Shown: positions 15,716 through 24,033, counted from the first letter of the stretch. The stretch: 64,000 nucleotides of DNA from an uncultured Oscillibacter sp. (GCA_910584995.1 CAJUDW010000012.1:1-64000); one strand, 5' to 3'. Program-made: numbers and translations. The notes: a model not told the origin generated them from the sequence alone.

Positions 15716-15769
15716 AAGCAATTTCTCCTTTTTAGATTTCTTTTAAATAGCGCGTCAGCAGTTTATATA
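15667..15769. repeat. 103-base duplication, copy 2 (signal-peptide module)
   Basis: Partner of 13951-14053. Here the end that codes for the C-terminus of the membrane protein in copy 1 still reads YKLLTRYLKEI-stop in the same frame, although the gene it belonged to is gone. Confidence 0.8.
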
Positions 15770-16222
15770 TCCGGTTACGCTGACATCAAACGAGGAATTG
15801 TTCCGCACTGCAAAGGTATAGTATCCGCGTTCGTTGACCTGGATGCCTTTGTTAATGCTCCCTTTCGAACCGCTCACGGAATAGAACAACCCGTCAGGGG
15901 CAATCAGACCAAAATCAACGCTTGCGTTGGACGGCGTATAAGAGGCATTGATCGTCACGATGTCATTCACATCCAGCGACAGGCTTGAATTCGAGGTCTC
16001 GATTGAGTTAGCGGGTACAGAGATGTCATAATACCCGACAGAGCGGACAGCCGACAGGCTAATTCCGCCGTTTATGGCCGTAGACTCCGCGATCTGGAAC
16101 GCGGGAGTGTCAAATTTTTGGGAACTATTATCTATATCGACAGCTCCGGCAGGAAAAATAAGGCATCCCATGCAAATTGCACACACAAAGAGCACACAAA
16201 AAAATCTCTGAACTTTCGTCAT
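15755..16222 (-). CDS. secreted protein of unknown function, beta-rich
   Basis: A 155-residue exported protein: signal peptide (MTKVQRFFCVLFVCAICMGCLIFPAGA) and a mature part rich in Ser, Asn and Val with strand patterns (YYDISVPANSIETSNSSLSL, GLFYSVSGSKGSIN, GYYTFAVRNNSSFDVSVTG), suggesting a beta-sandwich. It lacks anchoring motifs. The ATG is preceded by GGAGG at good spacing. It follows the XRE-membrane regulator by 21 bases and is likely in the same transcript. Its stop codon lies inside the duplicated segment, read in a different frame. No family recognised. Confidence 0.65.
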   Translation of the reverse strand: MTKVQRFFCVLFVCAICMGCLIFPAGAVDIDNSSQKFDTPAFQIAESTAINGGISLSAVRSVGYYDISVPANSIETSNSSLSLDVNDIVTINASYTPSNASVDFGLIAPDGLFYSVSGSKGSINKGIQVNERGYYTFAVRNNSSFDVSVTGYINC

Positions 16223-16243
16223 TTTCACCTCCTCTCTACTATG

Positions 16244-16831
16244 TCATTTCAAATCAAATCCTTTTGCTTGTGAAATATCAACCTCCTCCCCATGCATGTT
16301 ATCTATTTGCATAACCTCCACCCCGTCGTCAGGGATGACGGCCCTACAAACCCAAAAACCCAGGGCAAACCCGATGCCCACGCCTAGCAGGATCAACAGT
16401 ACCCGCCGCACCCAGAGCCGGAAATGCCCGCGCACATCCGCCAGGGCGGGCGCCGCCGTTTCCGGTACTGCCGCCTCCGGGGCATCCGGCGGTTCCGGGG
16501 CCGGCTCCACCGCCTCCGGTTCCACCTTCTCCGGTTCCACCTTCTCCGGCTCCACCTTCTCCGGCTCCACCTTCTCCGGCTCCGCCGGTTTCTGAGGAAG
16601 CGGCCGGGTGATGGGCGGCTGGAACGGCGGTTCTGCCCGGTTGTTCAGCAGTTCATCCAGGGATATCTGATAAAGCTTGCTGAGATGGATCAGGTTCTCC
16701 AGGGAAGGCAGAACCTCCCCCCTCTCCCACTGGGAAATCGCCTGCCGGGAGACGTGAAGCGCTTCGGCCACCGTGAATTGGCTCATGCTTAATTCCACAC
16801 GCAGGTAAGACAGCTTTTGGCATAATTCCAT
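16244..16831 (-). CDS. membrane-tethered XRE-family regulator with PEKVE repeats
   Basis: The 195-residue protein has an N-terminal XRE helix-turn-helix (about 3-62: MSQFTVAEALHVSRQAISQW), a Pro/Glu-rich linker with four tandem PEKVE units (about 85-105), then an Ala/Pro/Glu region, one membrane segment (VLLILLGVGIGFALGFWVC) and a 25-residue outer tail. The layout, cytoplasmic DNA-binding domain plus spacer plus membrane anchor, suggests a regulator that senses the envelope or exported products. It heads the AT-rich cluster behind its own promoter, so it may control the secreted proteins downstream. Start ATG follows GGAGGGCG. Confidence 0.8.
   Translation of the reverse strand: MELCQKLSYLRVELSMSQFTVAEALHVSRQAISQWERGEVLPSLENLIHLSKLYQISLDELLNNRAEPPFQPPITRPLPQKPAEPEKVEPEKVEPEKVEPEKVEPEAVEPAPEPPDAPEAAVPETAAPALADVRGHFRLWVRRVLLILLGVGIGFALGFWVCRAVIPDDGVEVMQIDNMHGEEVDISQAKGFDLK
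16514..16573. repeat. four tandem 15-base coding repeats
   Basis: Four head-to-tail copies of a 15-base unit (CTCCGGYTCCACCTT on the plus strand), each coding one PEKVE pentapeptide, followed by a partial fifth. Copy number could change by replication slippage without shifting the frame. Confidence 0.9.
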
Positions 16832-16857
16832 TTTTTCGCCCTCCAAAAATTCCTTCA

Positions 16858-16886
16858 ATTGTAAGTTAAAAACCGCCGGGTGTAAA
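16858..16886 (-). promoter_or_regulatory. promoter of the XRE-headed cluster
   Basis: Leftward TTTACA (16886-16881), 17 bases, TACAAT (16863-16858), 27 bases before the XRE start codon. Confidence 0.7.
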
Positions 16887-16980
16887 CCATCAAACGCTTG
16901 CAAATAGGCAAGTGGTGCTTGCACCCATTGTGCCCCAAGGGGCGGACGGCCTTTTGCGCCGCTCCGGAAAAGCGCAGCCG

Positions 16981-17018
16981 GCGGCAGGGGTTCCCAAAAT
17001 CAGGAATTCCTGCCGCCG
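16981..17018 (-). terminator. possible terminator after nadE
   Basis: GGCGGCAGG pairs with CCTGCCGCC (9 bp) around a 20-base loop that can pair further. There is no T-run, so this is a weak call based on its place just behind the nadE stop. Confidence 0.35.
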
Positions 17019-17026
17019 GTCCCTAT

Positions 17027-18940
17027 TCAGTTCAGCCGCTCCAGTTCCGCTTGCCAGAGGGCCCATTTCGCGTCGGAAGGCATCCGCCAGTCCCCCCGGG
17101 GAGAGAGGGCCACGGAGCCGATCTTCGGCCCGTCCGGCAGGCAGTTCCGCTTGAACTGCTGGGTGAAAAACCGCCGGTAGAAGGTTTTGAGCCATGTTAA
17201 AATGACGTCCCGGCTGTACCGCTTGCCCAGGGCCTGCACCGCCAGACGGTACACCTTCCGGGGCGAAAAGCCCCAGCGGAGGGTGTAATAGAGGAAGAAA
17301 TCGTGAAGTTCGTAGGGGCCAACCAGATCCTCTGTCCGCTGGCTGATCTCCCCCTTCACGGCGGGCAGCAGTTCCGGGGACACGGGGGTGTCCAGAATGT
17401 CCTCCAAAACGTCGTGGAGGGCCGCCTCCGCCTTGTCCTGGGACAGGTACGCCACCAGATGCCGCACCAGCGTCTTGGGGATGGAGGCGTTCACCGCGTA
17501 CATGCTCATGTGATCCCCGTTGTAAGTGCACCAGCCGAGGGCCAGTTCGCTGAGATCCCCGGTGCCTACCACAAGGCCCCCGGTCTGGTTGGCGATGTCC
17601 ATCAGCACCTGGGTCCGCTCCCGGGCCTGCCCGTTTTCAAAGGTCACGGAGTGATCTGAAAAGTCATGGCCAATGTCCCGGAAGTGGCTGCGGACGCTCT
17701 GGGAGATATCCACGGTTTTCAGCGTGGCTCCCAGCTTCTCCGCAAGGATGACCGCGTTGTTCCGGGTCCGGTCCGTGGTGCCGAAGCAGGGCATGGTCAC
17801 GGCGATGATGTCCGTGGCGGGCCTGTCCAGCATCCGCATGGCGAGGCCCGTAATCAGCACCGCCAGGGTGGAGTCCAGCCCGCCGGAGAGGCCCACTACG
17901 GCGGTTTTGGCCCCGGTGTGCTCCAGCCGCTGCTTGAGGCCCAGGGAGGCAATCAGCAGAATTTCCCGGCAGCGGGCCTCCCGGTCCTCCGGACGCTCCG
18001 GGACAAAGGGCATGGGGGCGATATACCGGGTCAGCTTGGTGTCTGAGACAGTGAGGGAAAAGTTCCGGCAGAGTTTGCCACCCTCCGGGACGCCGCCAAA
18101 GGCCTGGGTACGGCGGCGTTCATAGCTGAGCCGCTGTACGTCAATTTCCGAAATCAGAAGGCCGCTTTCAAACCGCTTTTCCCCTAAAAGGGTGCCGTTT
18201 TCTGCAATCAGCTGGTGGGCGCCGAACACCAGATCCGAGGTGGATTCCCCCTCCCCGGCGCTGGCGTAGAGGTAGCCGCAGAGGAGTTTGGCGGATTGGG
18301 TGGTCACCAGCCGCCGCCTGTACCGGTCCTTGCCCAGTACCTCGTTGCTGGCGGAGAGGTTGCCGATGACGGTGGCGCCCGCCTGGGCCATCTTGACGGA
18401 GGGGGAGTCCGGGGCCCAGAGATCCTCGCAGATTTCAAACCCAAGCGTCAGGCCCGGTACCGTGTCGCAGACGAAGAGGAGCCCGGCGGAGAAGGGGACG
18501 CCTTCCTGGCCCAGGAGGGTCAGATACCCGGCCCCCCCGGAGAAGGGGGCGAACTGGCGTTTCTCGTAGAACTCGCCGTAGTTGGGCAGGTGGGTTTTGG
18601 GCACCACCCCCAGGATTTTCCCCTTTTGGATAATGGCGGCGCAGTTGTATAATTTGTTGTCGATTTGCAGGGGCAGGCCTACGGCGGTGACTACCTCCAG
18701 GTTCCGTGTGGCGGTCAGGACGGTGGAGAGGGCCTGTTCCGCGCCCCGGAGAAGGGCCTCCTGGAAGAAGAGGTCCCCGCAGGTGTAGCCGGTGAGACCC
18801 AGTTCCGGCAGGACCAGGATTTTGACCCCGGCCTTTTCCGCCGTGCGCATGAGGGTAAAGGTTTGTTCCGCGTTGTAGTCGCAGTCCGCCAGCCGCAGAG
18901 GCGGGGAGCCGCAGGCAACTGTGATAAAGCCGTCTTTCAT
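17027..18940 (-). CDS. nadE: glutamine-dependent NAD+ synthetase
   Basis: NadE amidates nicotinic acid adenine dinucleotide to NAD+, taking ammonia from glutamine. The 637-residue protein joins an N-terminal nitrilase-type glutaminase (Glu46 in LVLPELGLTGY, Lys in PKTHLPNYGEFYE, Cys in GFEICEDLWAP) to a C-terminal ATP-dependent synthetase (GLSGGLDSTLA P-loop, TGDLSELALGW). Length fits the glutamine-dependent class. The frame is open 90 codons upstream, but the chosen ATG follows GGGAGG and precedes the domain start, with a promoter in between. Monocistronic. Confidence 0.95.
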   Translation of the reverse strand: MKDGFITVACGSPPLRLADCDYNAEQTFTLMRTAEKAGVKILVLPELGLTGYTCGDLFFQEALLRGAEQALSTVLTATRNLEVVTAVGLPLQIDNKLYNCAAIIQKGKILGVVPKTHLPNYGEFYEKRQFAPFSGGAGYLTLLGQEGVPFSAGLLFVCDTVPGLTLGFEICEDLWAPDSPSVKMAQAGATVIGNLSASNEVLGKDRYRRRLVTTQSAKLLCGYLYASAGEGESTSDLVFGAHQLIAENGTLLGEKRFESGLLISEIDVQRLSYERRRTQAFGGVPEGGKLCRNFSLTVSDTKLTRYIAPMPFVPERPEDREARCREILLIASLGLKQRLEHTGAKTAVVGLSGGLDSTLAVLITGLAMRMLDRPATDIIAVTMPCFGTTDRTRNNAVILAEKLGATLKTVDISQSVRSHFRDIGHDFSDHSVTFENGQARERTQVLMDIANQTGGLVVGTGDLSELALGWCTYNGDHMSMYAVNASIPKTLVRHLVAYLSQDKAEAALHDVLEDILDTPVSPELLPAVKGEISQRTEDLVGPYELHDFFLYYTLRWGFSPRKVYRLAVQALGKRYSRDVILTWLKTFYRRFFTQQFKRNCLPDGPKIGSVALSPRGDWRMPSDAKWALWQAELERLN

Positions 18941-18978
18941 AACATAAAACCTCCCGTACATTATGGGTATATGAGGGT

Positions 18979-19007
18979 ATTGTATACCGTTCTGCCGCCG
19001 TTTACAA
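18979..19007 (-). promoter_or_regulatory. promoter of nadE
   Basis: Leftward TTGTAA (19007-19002), 17 bases, TACAAT (18984-18979), about 38 bases upstream of the nadE ATG. Confidence 0.65.
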
Positions 19008-19273
19008 GAAACGGAGGAAAAAGTCCTGTTTAAGAACCTGTATGCAAAGGCGTTGGATGCCGTCAGGCCGGTTTTTTGCCTTGCAGGACGGTAAATCCCT
19101 TTCCCATCCGGCACCCCCGCCTTTGCATACAGGCGACAGGCGCTGCGGAACGGCATTGCGGGGTGCCCATCCGGCGGGGCGGAAAATTCCCCCCGCCGGG
19201 CCGGGGGCAACAGACAGTTGCGTGCGTTCCGGGAGATTCCGTGGTAGAATAGGGGAAAAAGGAGGAGTCAACC

Positions 19274-19720
19274 ATGGAAACAAAAACGGTTTTGCTGAAC
19301 CTGAGAACGGAAAAAGGCCTGTCCCAGGAGGAACTGGCCGAAAAGCTTTTTGTCACCCGGCAGGCGGTGTCCCGCTGGGAAAACGGCGAGACGCTGCCCA
19401 ATACGGAGGTACTGAAGCTGCTGTCGAAATTGTTCCAGGTGTCCATCAACACCCTGCTGGGCTGCCCCCGGAAGCTGGTCTGCCAGTGCTGCGGGATGCC
19501 CTTGGAGGACGATGCCTCCGTCAGCCGGGAGCCGGACGGGACGCTGAACGAGGAGTACTGCAAGTGGTGCTATAACCAGGGCCAGTTTGCCTATTCCTCC
19601 ATGGAGGAACTGACAAATTTCCTGGTGGAGCATATGTCCAACGAAAACTGGCCCAAAGAGCAGGCCCGGGCCTATTTCGAGGCGCAGCTGCCCCAGCTGG
19701 GCCACTGGCGGAAGCAGTGA
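19274..19720 (+). CDS. XRE-family regulator with C-terminal zinc-ribbon domain
   Basis: The 148-residue protein has an XRE helix-turn-helix (residues 5-60: GLSQEELAEKLFVTRQAVSRW) followed by a putative zinc-ribbon domain (about 65-145) with CQCCGMPL and EYCKWCYNQG, supplying four Cys ligands. This fusion is common in clostridia; the zinc-ribbon part alone occurs in many small proteins. Likely a transcription repressor with unknown signal. The ATG follows AAAGGAGGAG. Monocistronic, closed by a strong terminator. Confidence 0.85.
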   Translation: METKTVLLNLRTEKGLSQEELAEKLFVTRQAVSRWENGETLPNTEVLKLLSKLFQVSINTLLGCPRKLVCQCCGMPLEDDASVSREPDGTLNEEYCKWCYNQGQFAYSSMEELTNFLVEHMSNENWPKEQARAYFEAQLPQLGHWRKQ

Positions 19721-19745
19721 AAATCCTGCAAACTGGAGAATATAC

Positions 19746-19774
19746 AAAAAGACCCGCCAAAGGCGGGTCTTTTT
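19746..19774. terminator. bidirectional terminator
   Basis: AAAAAGACCCGCC pairs perfectly with GGCGGGTCTTTTT over a three-base loop, giving a T-run in both directions. It serves the XRE zinc-ribbon gene and possibly rnhA from the other side. Confidence 0.9.
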
Positions 19775-19905
19775 GCTGTGTGTGTTTAGGAGGGAGAAAA
19801 CGCATCGGGTTGGGAAGTCCCTTTGCATGAGAATAAAATACCGGAGAAATATGATGGAATTATGATATTCCTGTGAACAAATTGTAAAGGTTAGGAAAAG
19901 CCCTG

Positions 19906-20343
19906 TTATAGGAACTTTTGGCTCTCTGCCACTGCCATTTGATCACAACGGTTGTTATATTCATTTTCCGCGTGGCCCTTCACCCAGTGGCAGCAGAGGG
20001 TGTGGATCTCCGCCAGGGCCAGGAGTTTTTCCCAGAGATCCGGATTCAGGGCGGGCTTTTTGTCGCCCTTCACCCAGCCCCGTTTCCGCCAGCTTTCCGC
20101 CCAGCCTTTTTGCAGGGCGTCGATGACGTACTTGGAATCAGACCACAGTTCCACGACACAGGGCTCCTTCAGGAGGGACAGGGCCTGGATAACGGCAGTC
20201 AGTTCCATGCGGTTGTTGGTGGTATGGGCCTCGCCGCCGGAGAGTTCCTTTTTGTGGGGGCCATAGATCAGGACGGCCCCCCAGCCGCCGGGGCCGGGGT
20301 TGCCGGAACAGGCCCCGTCGGTGTAGATGGTGACGGTTTTCAT
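19906..20343 (-). CDS. rnhA: ribonuclease HI
   Basis: RNase HI cuts the RNA strand of RNA-DNA hybrids. The 145-residue protein has the full catalytic set: Asp9 in IYTDGACSGNPG, Glu47 in NRMELTA, Asp69 in LWSDSKYV and Asp134 in NRCDQMA, plus His124 in VKGHAENE and the basic handle around WRKRGWVKGDKKP. The ATG follows GGGAGG. No frameshift or odd residue. Confidence 0.95.
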   Translation of the reverse strand: MKTVTIYTDGACSGNPGPGGWGAVLIYGPHKKELSGGEAHTTNNRMELTAVIQALSLLKEPCVVELWSDSKYVIDALQKGWAESWRKRGWVKGDKKPALNPDLWEKLLALAEIHTLCCHWVKGHAENEYNNRCDQMAVAESQKFL

Positions 20344-20412
20344 AACAGAACCTCCCGTATTTTGGAAATCGTCCCGCCGGACATATACATATAATATATA
20401 ATGGATAAGCCC

Positions 20413-21258
20413 TTAGGGGTACAGCCCGTCCAGAACGGATACCACGTCTGCCAAGGCCCCCTCCCGGGCGTCCGCCACAAGGGTGGCCCCGCAGGATCGG
20501 ACAGTCTCTACGCAGTTGGCGGGGGCAAAGCCCCGGGCAGCGGCAGTCAGCATGGGGATATCGTTGGCCTCGTCCCCTACGCAGTAGACATGATCCATGG
20601 AGATTCCCAGCCGCCGGGCCAGACGGCGGATCATGCCGCCCTTGTTGGCCCCTTTGGCGGTCATCTCCAGAAGGGTTTTGCCGGAGAAAATCAATTCATA
20701 TTCCCCGGCCCAGGGCTGGCGGCGGAGATAGTCCGCCGCGGCCTGAAGGGTTTCGTGATCTGCCTCCCAGAGCAGCTTTCCCAGAGGCTGCGGCACCTCC
20801 GGCAGGGAGGGAGACTCCACCACGGACACCTGGGTCAGCCGTTCGTGCCGCCGCACGGCATCATTGGGCCGGACGGCGTGGATAACGTTCCCGATGTGGT
20901 AGGCCTCCACCGCCAGATCCGGGAAACGATCCAGAAGTTCCTGTCCCCGGAGGGCGGCCAGTTCGTCCAAAACCAGGGCATCCAGGTATTCCTGCTTCTG
21001 GAAGTCGTACAGGGCCGCGCCGTTGCAGACAACGCCGGGGGCGTTCATGGGCACCATATCCGCGTACCGGGCAAAGGCCGCCAGGGCCCGCCCGGTGGCG
21101 ATGGAGAAGGCGCCGCCCTCCCGGATGAAATAATCCAGGGCCTCCCGGTTCCGCTCCGGCAGGGGCGGCACCGGCCCGCCGGAGCGGAGGGCTTCCTCTG
21201 TGTAAATCAAGGTATTGTCAAAATCGCTGGCAAGCAGCACGCCGGTGAATTTTCCCAT
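20413..21258 (-). CDS. HAD-superfamily (Cof-like) phosphatase
   Basis: The 281-residue protein has HAD motif I as ASDFDNTLIY (nucleophile Asp12), motif II near FSIATGR, and motifs III/IV as KGANKGGMIRRL and CVGDEANDIPML, with a C2B-type cap between, as in Cof/YidA phosphatases of sugar phosphates and similar metabolites. Substrate cannot be inferred. The ATG follows AAAGGAGG. It is followed by rnhA after 69 bases on the same strand. Confidence 0.85.
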   Translation of the reverse strand: MGKFTGVLLASDFDNTLIYTEEALRSGGPVPPLPERNREALDYFIREGGAFSIATGRALAAFARYADMVPMNAPGVVCNGAALYDFQKQEYLDALVLDELAALRGQELLDRFPDLAVEAYHIGNVIHAVRPNDAVRRHERLTQVSVVESPSLPEVPQPLGKLLWEADHETLQAAADYLRRQPWAGEYELIFSGKTLLEMTAKGANKGGMIRRLARRLGISMDHVYCVGDEANDIPMLTAAARGFAPANCVETVRSCGATLVADAREGALADVVSVLDGLYP

Positions 21259-21287
21259 AGGGGGGGCCTCCTTTCAAACAGCTGAAA

Positions 21288-21316
21288 CCCCGCCGCCCAA
21301 AGTCCGGACGGCGGGG
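21288..21316 (-). terminator. weak terminator after ricT
   Basis: CCCCGCCG and CGGCGGGG form an 8-bp stem just beyond the ricT stop, but only a short TTT follows on the minus strand. Confidence 0.35.
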
Positions 21317-21323
21317 CAAGTGC

Positions 21324-22538
21324 TCAATCTCCCTTGGGGGGGCCGCCCTTGCTTCTCCGGCGGTTGCGGTAGTAGGGACGGCGGCGTTTCGTGTCGCCGC
21401 CCTCCGCACCGGCGGATTTCCCCTCGGGACGGGGCTGCTGGGGTTTGGCGGCTTTGGGCCGTCCCTCGTCGGGGCGTCGGGGCGGCGGGGCGGCGTCCTG
21501 GGGCTTGCTGCCGCTCCGGCGGCGTCCGCCCCGGTGCTTCCGGCGGGGCTTGCCGTCGCTGCCGCTTTCGTGGCTCATCTTTTCCCGGACAGGGGCATCC
21601 TCCAGGGCGTGTTCCATGTAGAAGGGCGTGGACAGGACGGGCATTTCAAAGCCCTCCTCCTCCCGCTCCTCCACATACCGGGCGGGGCGGTCGGGGATTT
21701 CAATGCCCTCCCGGCTGCCCTTGCCGTTGCGGAGCAGCTTGATCTCGCAACTGCGGTAGGTTTTAAAGAGGTCGTTGGGCCCGGCGGAATCCAGGCTCAC
21801 CTTTACGGTCTCCCGCAGGAGGTCCACGCTTTTCACGTTGCCGGGGCCGTCCGGGGTCTGCACAAAGGACTCCAGCTTGGGCATCCGCTTGGCGGCGTCC
21901 TCATAGGCGTTCTGCTCGTATTTCAGGCAGCACATCAGCCGCCCGCAGGTGCCGGAGATTTTGGTGGGGTTCAGGCTGAGGTTCTGGGTCTTGGCCATTT
22001 TAATGGAGACCGGCAAAAAGCCGTCCAGAAACTGAGAGCAGCAGAAGGGCCGCCCGCAGATGCCCAGGCCTCCCACCATCTTGGCCTCGTCCCGGACGCC
22101 GATTTGGCGCAGTTCGATTCTGGCGCGGAATACGGAGGCCAGATCCCGCACCAGTTCCCGGAAATCCACCCGGCCGTCAGCGGTGAAGTAGAATACGATC
22201 TTGCTGCCGTCAAAGCTGGCGGAGACGTTGACAAGCTTCATCTCCAGGCCGTGATCCGCGATTTTCCGCTCGCAGATGTCAAAGGCCTCCCCTTCCCGCT
22301 TCTTGTTGTACTCCACGGTGCGCCGGTCGCTCTCCGTGGCCATGCGGAGCATGGAACAGAGGGGACGGACAATAGCGTCGTCCTCCACCTCGTGGTTTCC
22401 CTGGGTGCAGGTGGCGAATTCCGGGCCCTGGGCGGTCTCTACAATCACCTGGTCCCCCATTTCCACTTGTGTCCCCTTGGGGTCAAAATAATAATTTTTG
22501 CAGCCGCTCCGAAAGCGGACGCTGATTACTTCCGTCAA
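21324..22538 (-). CDS. ricT: RicT/PSP1-domain regulatory iron-sulfur protein with basic tail
   Basis: RicT (YaaT) belongs to the Ric complex that in Bacillus adjusts RNase Y and promotes developmental switches. The PSP1 domain (about 60-145) is followed by the conserved Cys clusters CGRPFCCSQFL and CGRLMCCLKYE, which hold iron-sulfur clusters. The 404-residue protein is longer than the usual 270-300 because of a C-terminal Arg/Lys/Pro-rich tail of about 110 residues. The start is TTG: it follows GGAGGG by six bases and overlaps the holB stop in TTGA, so translation is coupled. A much longer upstream frame inside holB is rejected. Confidence 0.9.
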   Translation of the reverse strand: MTEVISVRFRSGCKNYYFDPKGTQVEMGDQVIVETAQGPEFATCTQGNHEVEDDAIVRPLCSMLRMATESDRRTVEYNKKREGEAFDICERKIADHGLEMKLVNVSASFDGSKIVFYFTADGRVDFRELVRDLASVFRARIELRQIGVRDEAKMVGGLGICGRPFCCSQFLDGFLPVSIKMAKTQNLSLNPTKISGTCGRLMCCLKYEQNAYEDAAKRMPKLESFVQTPDGPGNVKSVDLLRETVKVSLDSAGPNDLFKTYRSCEIKLLRNGKGSREGIEIPDRPARYVEEREEEGFEMPVLSTPFYMEHALEDAPVREKMSHESGSDGKPRRKHRGGRRRSGSKPQDAAPPPRRPDEGRPKAAKPQQPRPEGKSAGAEGGDTKRRRPYYRNRRRSKGGPPKGD

Positions 22539-23386
22539 AGGATACCCTCCAATTCCACCGCAAGGGCCCCAAGTACGTGGCCGGTTCCCACGTTGTAGGC
22601 GCATTCCCCGCGGTACTTTTCCAATATCTCTATTGTGCCTATAATTTGGCTTTTTGTCAAGTTTTTCATCAGGTTCTCCACAGCCTGCCGGTCCGATGCC
22701 TCCAAAACCGCGCCGTACAGCCCCGCCAGCGCTGCCGCCAGCAGGATCCGGCACCGCTCCAGGGCCGCCGCCAGTTCCTCCCGGGTAAGCTTGCTTTTTT
22801 CTAGGCCAACCGCCGCCTGGGCCGCAGCCCCGGGTTTCCGGCGGAGGATGGCGCTCAGCAGGGTTTCCGCCGCTTCCGGGGAGGCCTCCGGCTCCGCGGC
22901 GACAGGCCGCGGCTTTAACTCCACGCATCGGGAGCGGAGGGTTTGCAGCACCTGGCTGGCATTTTCCGCGCAGAAGAGGAAGGCGGCGTAAGGGGGCCCC
23001 TCCTCTACGACCTTTAAAAGGATGTTCTGGCCCTGCTCCGTCAGCAGGGCGCAGTCGGGAAAGAGGTAGATCTTCCGGGCACCCTCATTGGGGCGGATGT
23101 AAGCGTCCGAACGGACGGCCCGGACTGTTTCGGCGGAGAGGAACCTGTGGGCCTCATCCCGGACGGTAATCACGTCGGGATGGATGCCCGACAACACCTT
23201 CCGGCAGGCGGGGCAAACGCCGCAGGGTTTATCCCTGCCGCTGTGACACTCCATGGCGGCGGCGGCGTACCGTGCCGCGCCGGTGAGATCGCCTCCGCCG
23301 GTAAACAGCAGGGCGTGGGACAGGGTTCCCCGTCCGGCGGCCTCCCGGATTTGGAGGGCGGCAGGGTCGGAGGAGGCAAAGGGCAT
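22535..23386 (-). CDS. holB: DNA polymerase III subunit delta'
   Basis: Delta' is part of the clamp loader that puts the sliding clamp on DNA. The 283-residue protein has the usual N-terminal AAA+ fold without a Walker A motif (GGGDLTG in its place), the zinc-binding Cys cluster CHSGRDKPCGVCPACRK, the sensor region QNILLKVVEEGPPYAAFLFC and LRSRCVELKPRP. Just upstream of ricT, as in many Firmicutes. The ATG follows AGGAGG. Confidence 0.9.
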   Translation of the reverse strand: MPFASSDPAALQIREAAGRGTLSHALLFTGGGDLTGAARYAAAAMECHSGRDKPCGVCPACRKVLSGIHPDVITVRDEAHRFLSAETVRAVRSDAYIRPNEGARKIYLFPDCALLTEQGQNILLKVVEEGPPYAAFLFCAENASQVLQTLRSRCVELKPRPVAAEPEASPEAAETLLSAILRRKPGAAAQAAVGLEKSKLTREELAAALERCRILLAAALAGLYGAVLEASDRQAVENLMKNLTKSQIIGTIEILEKYRGECAYNVGTGHVLGALAVELEGIL

Positions 23387-23538
23387 AGGAGGCCCTCCTT
23401 TCCGGCGGCTGAAATGAAATTCGCGGTTCTCCGGCTATTTTATCACGGTTTTCACAAAAAAGAAAGTGGAAAACAGCGGGCAGCGCACCTGAAATGGGGG
23501 CATTTTTCCGGCGGCTTCCTGTGTAGCCCGCGTTCCGG

Positions 23539-24033
23539 CTACAGGCAGGCAATCTCCCGGCAGACCGCCTCCACGGATCTTCCTGTGGTATCTACCTTGA
23601 CGGCAGAGAGGCTCCCGTACAGGGGCAGCCGCCCGAGGCTCCGGCCGAGGGCGTCCGGAGTGCGGAGGCCTTTGGCAATATCCGCTGTAAGCCGGTCCCG
23701 CAGGCTGGCTTCGTCCGCCGTCAGGGAGACGCATTTCACGGTACAGCCCCCGGTGTCCAGGCGGCTTAATATGGCGTCGATGATGCTCTGCTCATGCATC
23801 ACCCAGCAGAAGATGACGGTTTTGTAGGCGGTGCAACGGAGGAAATTGTTCAGCAGGTGGCAGATGTTGTCCAGTACCATCGCTTTGGTTTCCTCATTGA
23901 CCAGGAAGGGATTGGCGTCCCAGCACCAGTCGCCGTCCAGAAAGACACTGCCGGGCAGCTTCTGTTTCAGCTGCTGGCAGACTGTGGTTTTCCCTACCCC
24001 CATGGGGCCGCCGATTAAAAACAGCTGCTTCAT
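23539..24033 (-). CDS. P-loop nucleotide or small-molecule kinase
   Basis: The 164-residue protein opens with a Walker A motif, GGPMGVGKTT (8-17), followed by FLDGDWCWDANPF and a lid-like RLTADIAKG. This pattern matches AAA-family small kinases akin to shikimate or chloramphenicol phosphotransferases. The true substrate is unknown. The gap of about 50 bases to the next gene on the same strand suggests cotranscription. Confidence 0.7.
   Translation of the reverse strand: MKQLFLIGGPMGVGKTTVCQQLKQKLPGSVFLDGDWCWDANPFLVNEETKAMVLDNICHLLNNFLRCTAYKTVIFCWVMHEQSIIDAILSRLDTGGCTVKCVSLTADEASLRDRLTADIAKGLRTPDALGRSLGRLPLYGSLSAVKVDTTGRSVEAVCREIACL

Noticed and set aside
16514..16573. Short regular repeats as a possible CRISPR array
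   Set aside because: The 15-base units are head to tail without spacers and code for PEKVE in frame.
22539..22928. Longer N-terminal extension of ricT
   Set aside because: The extra frame lies entirely within holB on the same strand and lacks a ribosome site; the TTG at 22538 has GGAGGG and begins the conserved domain.
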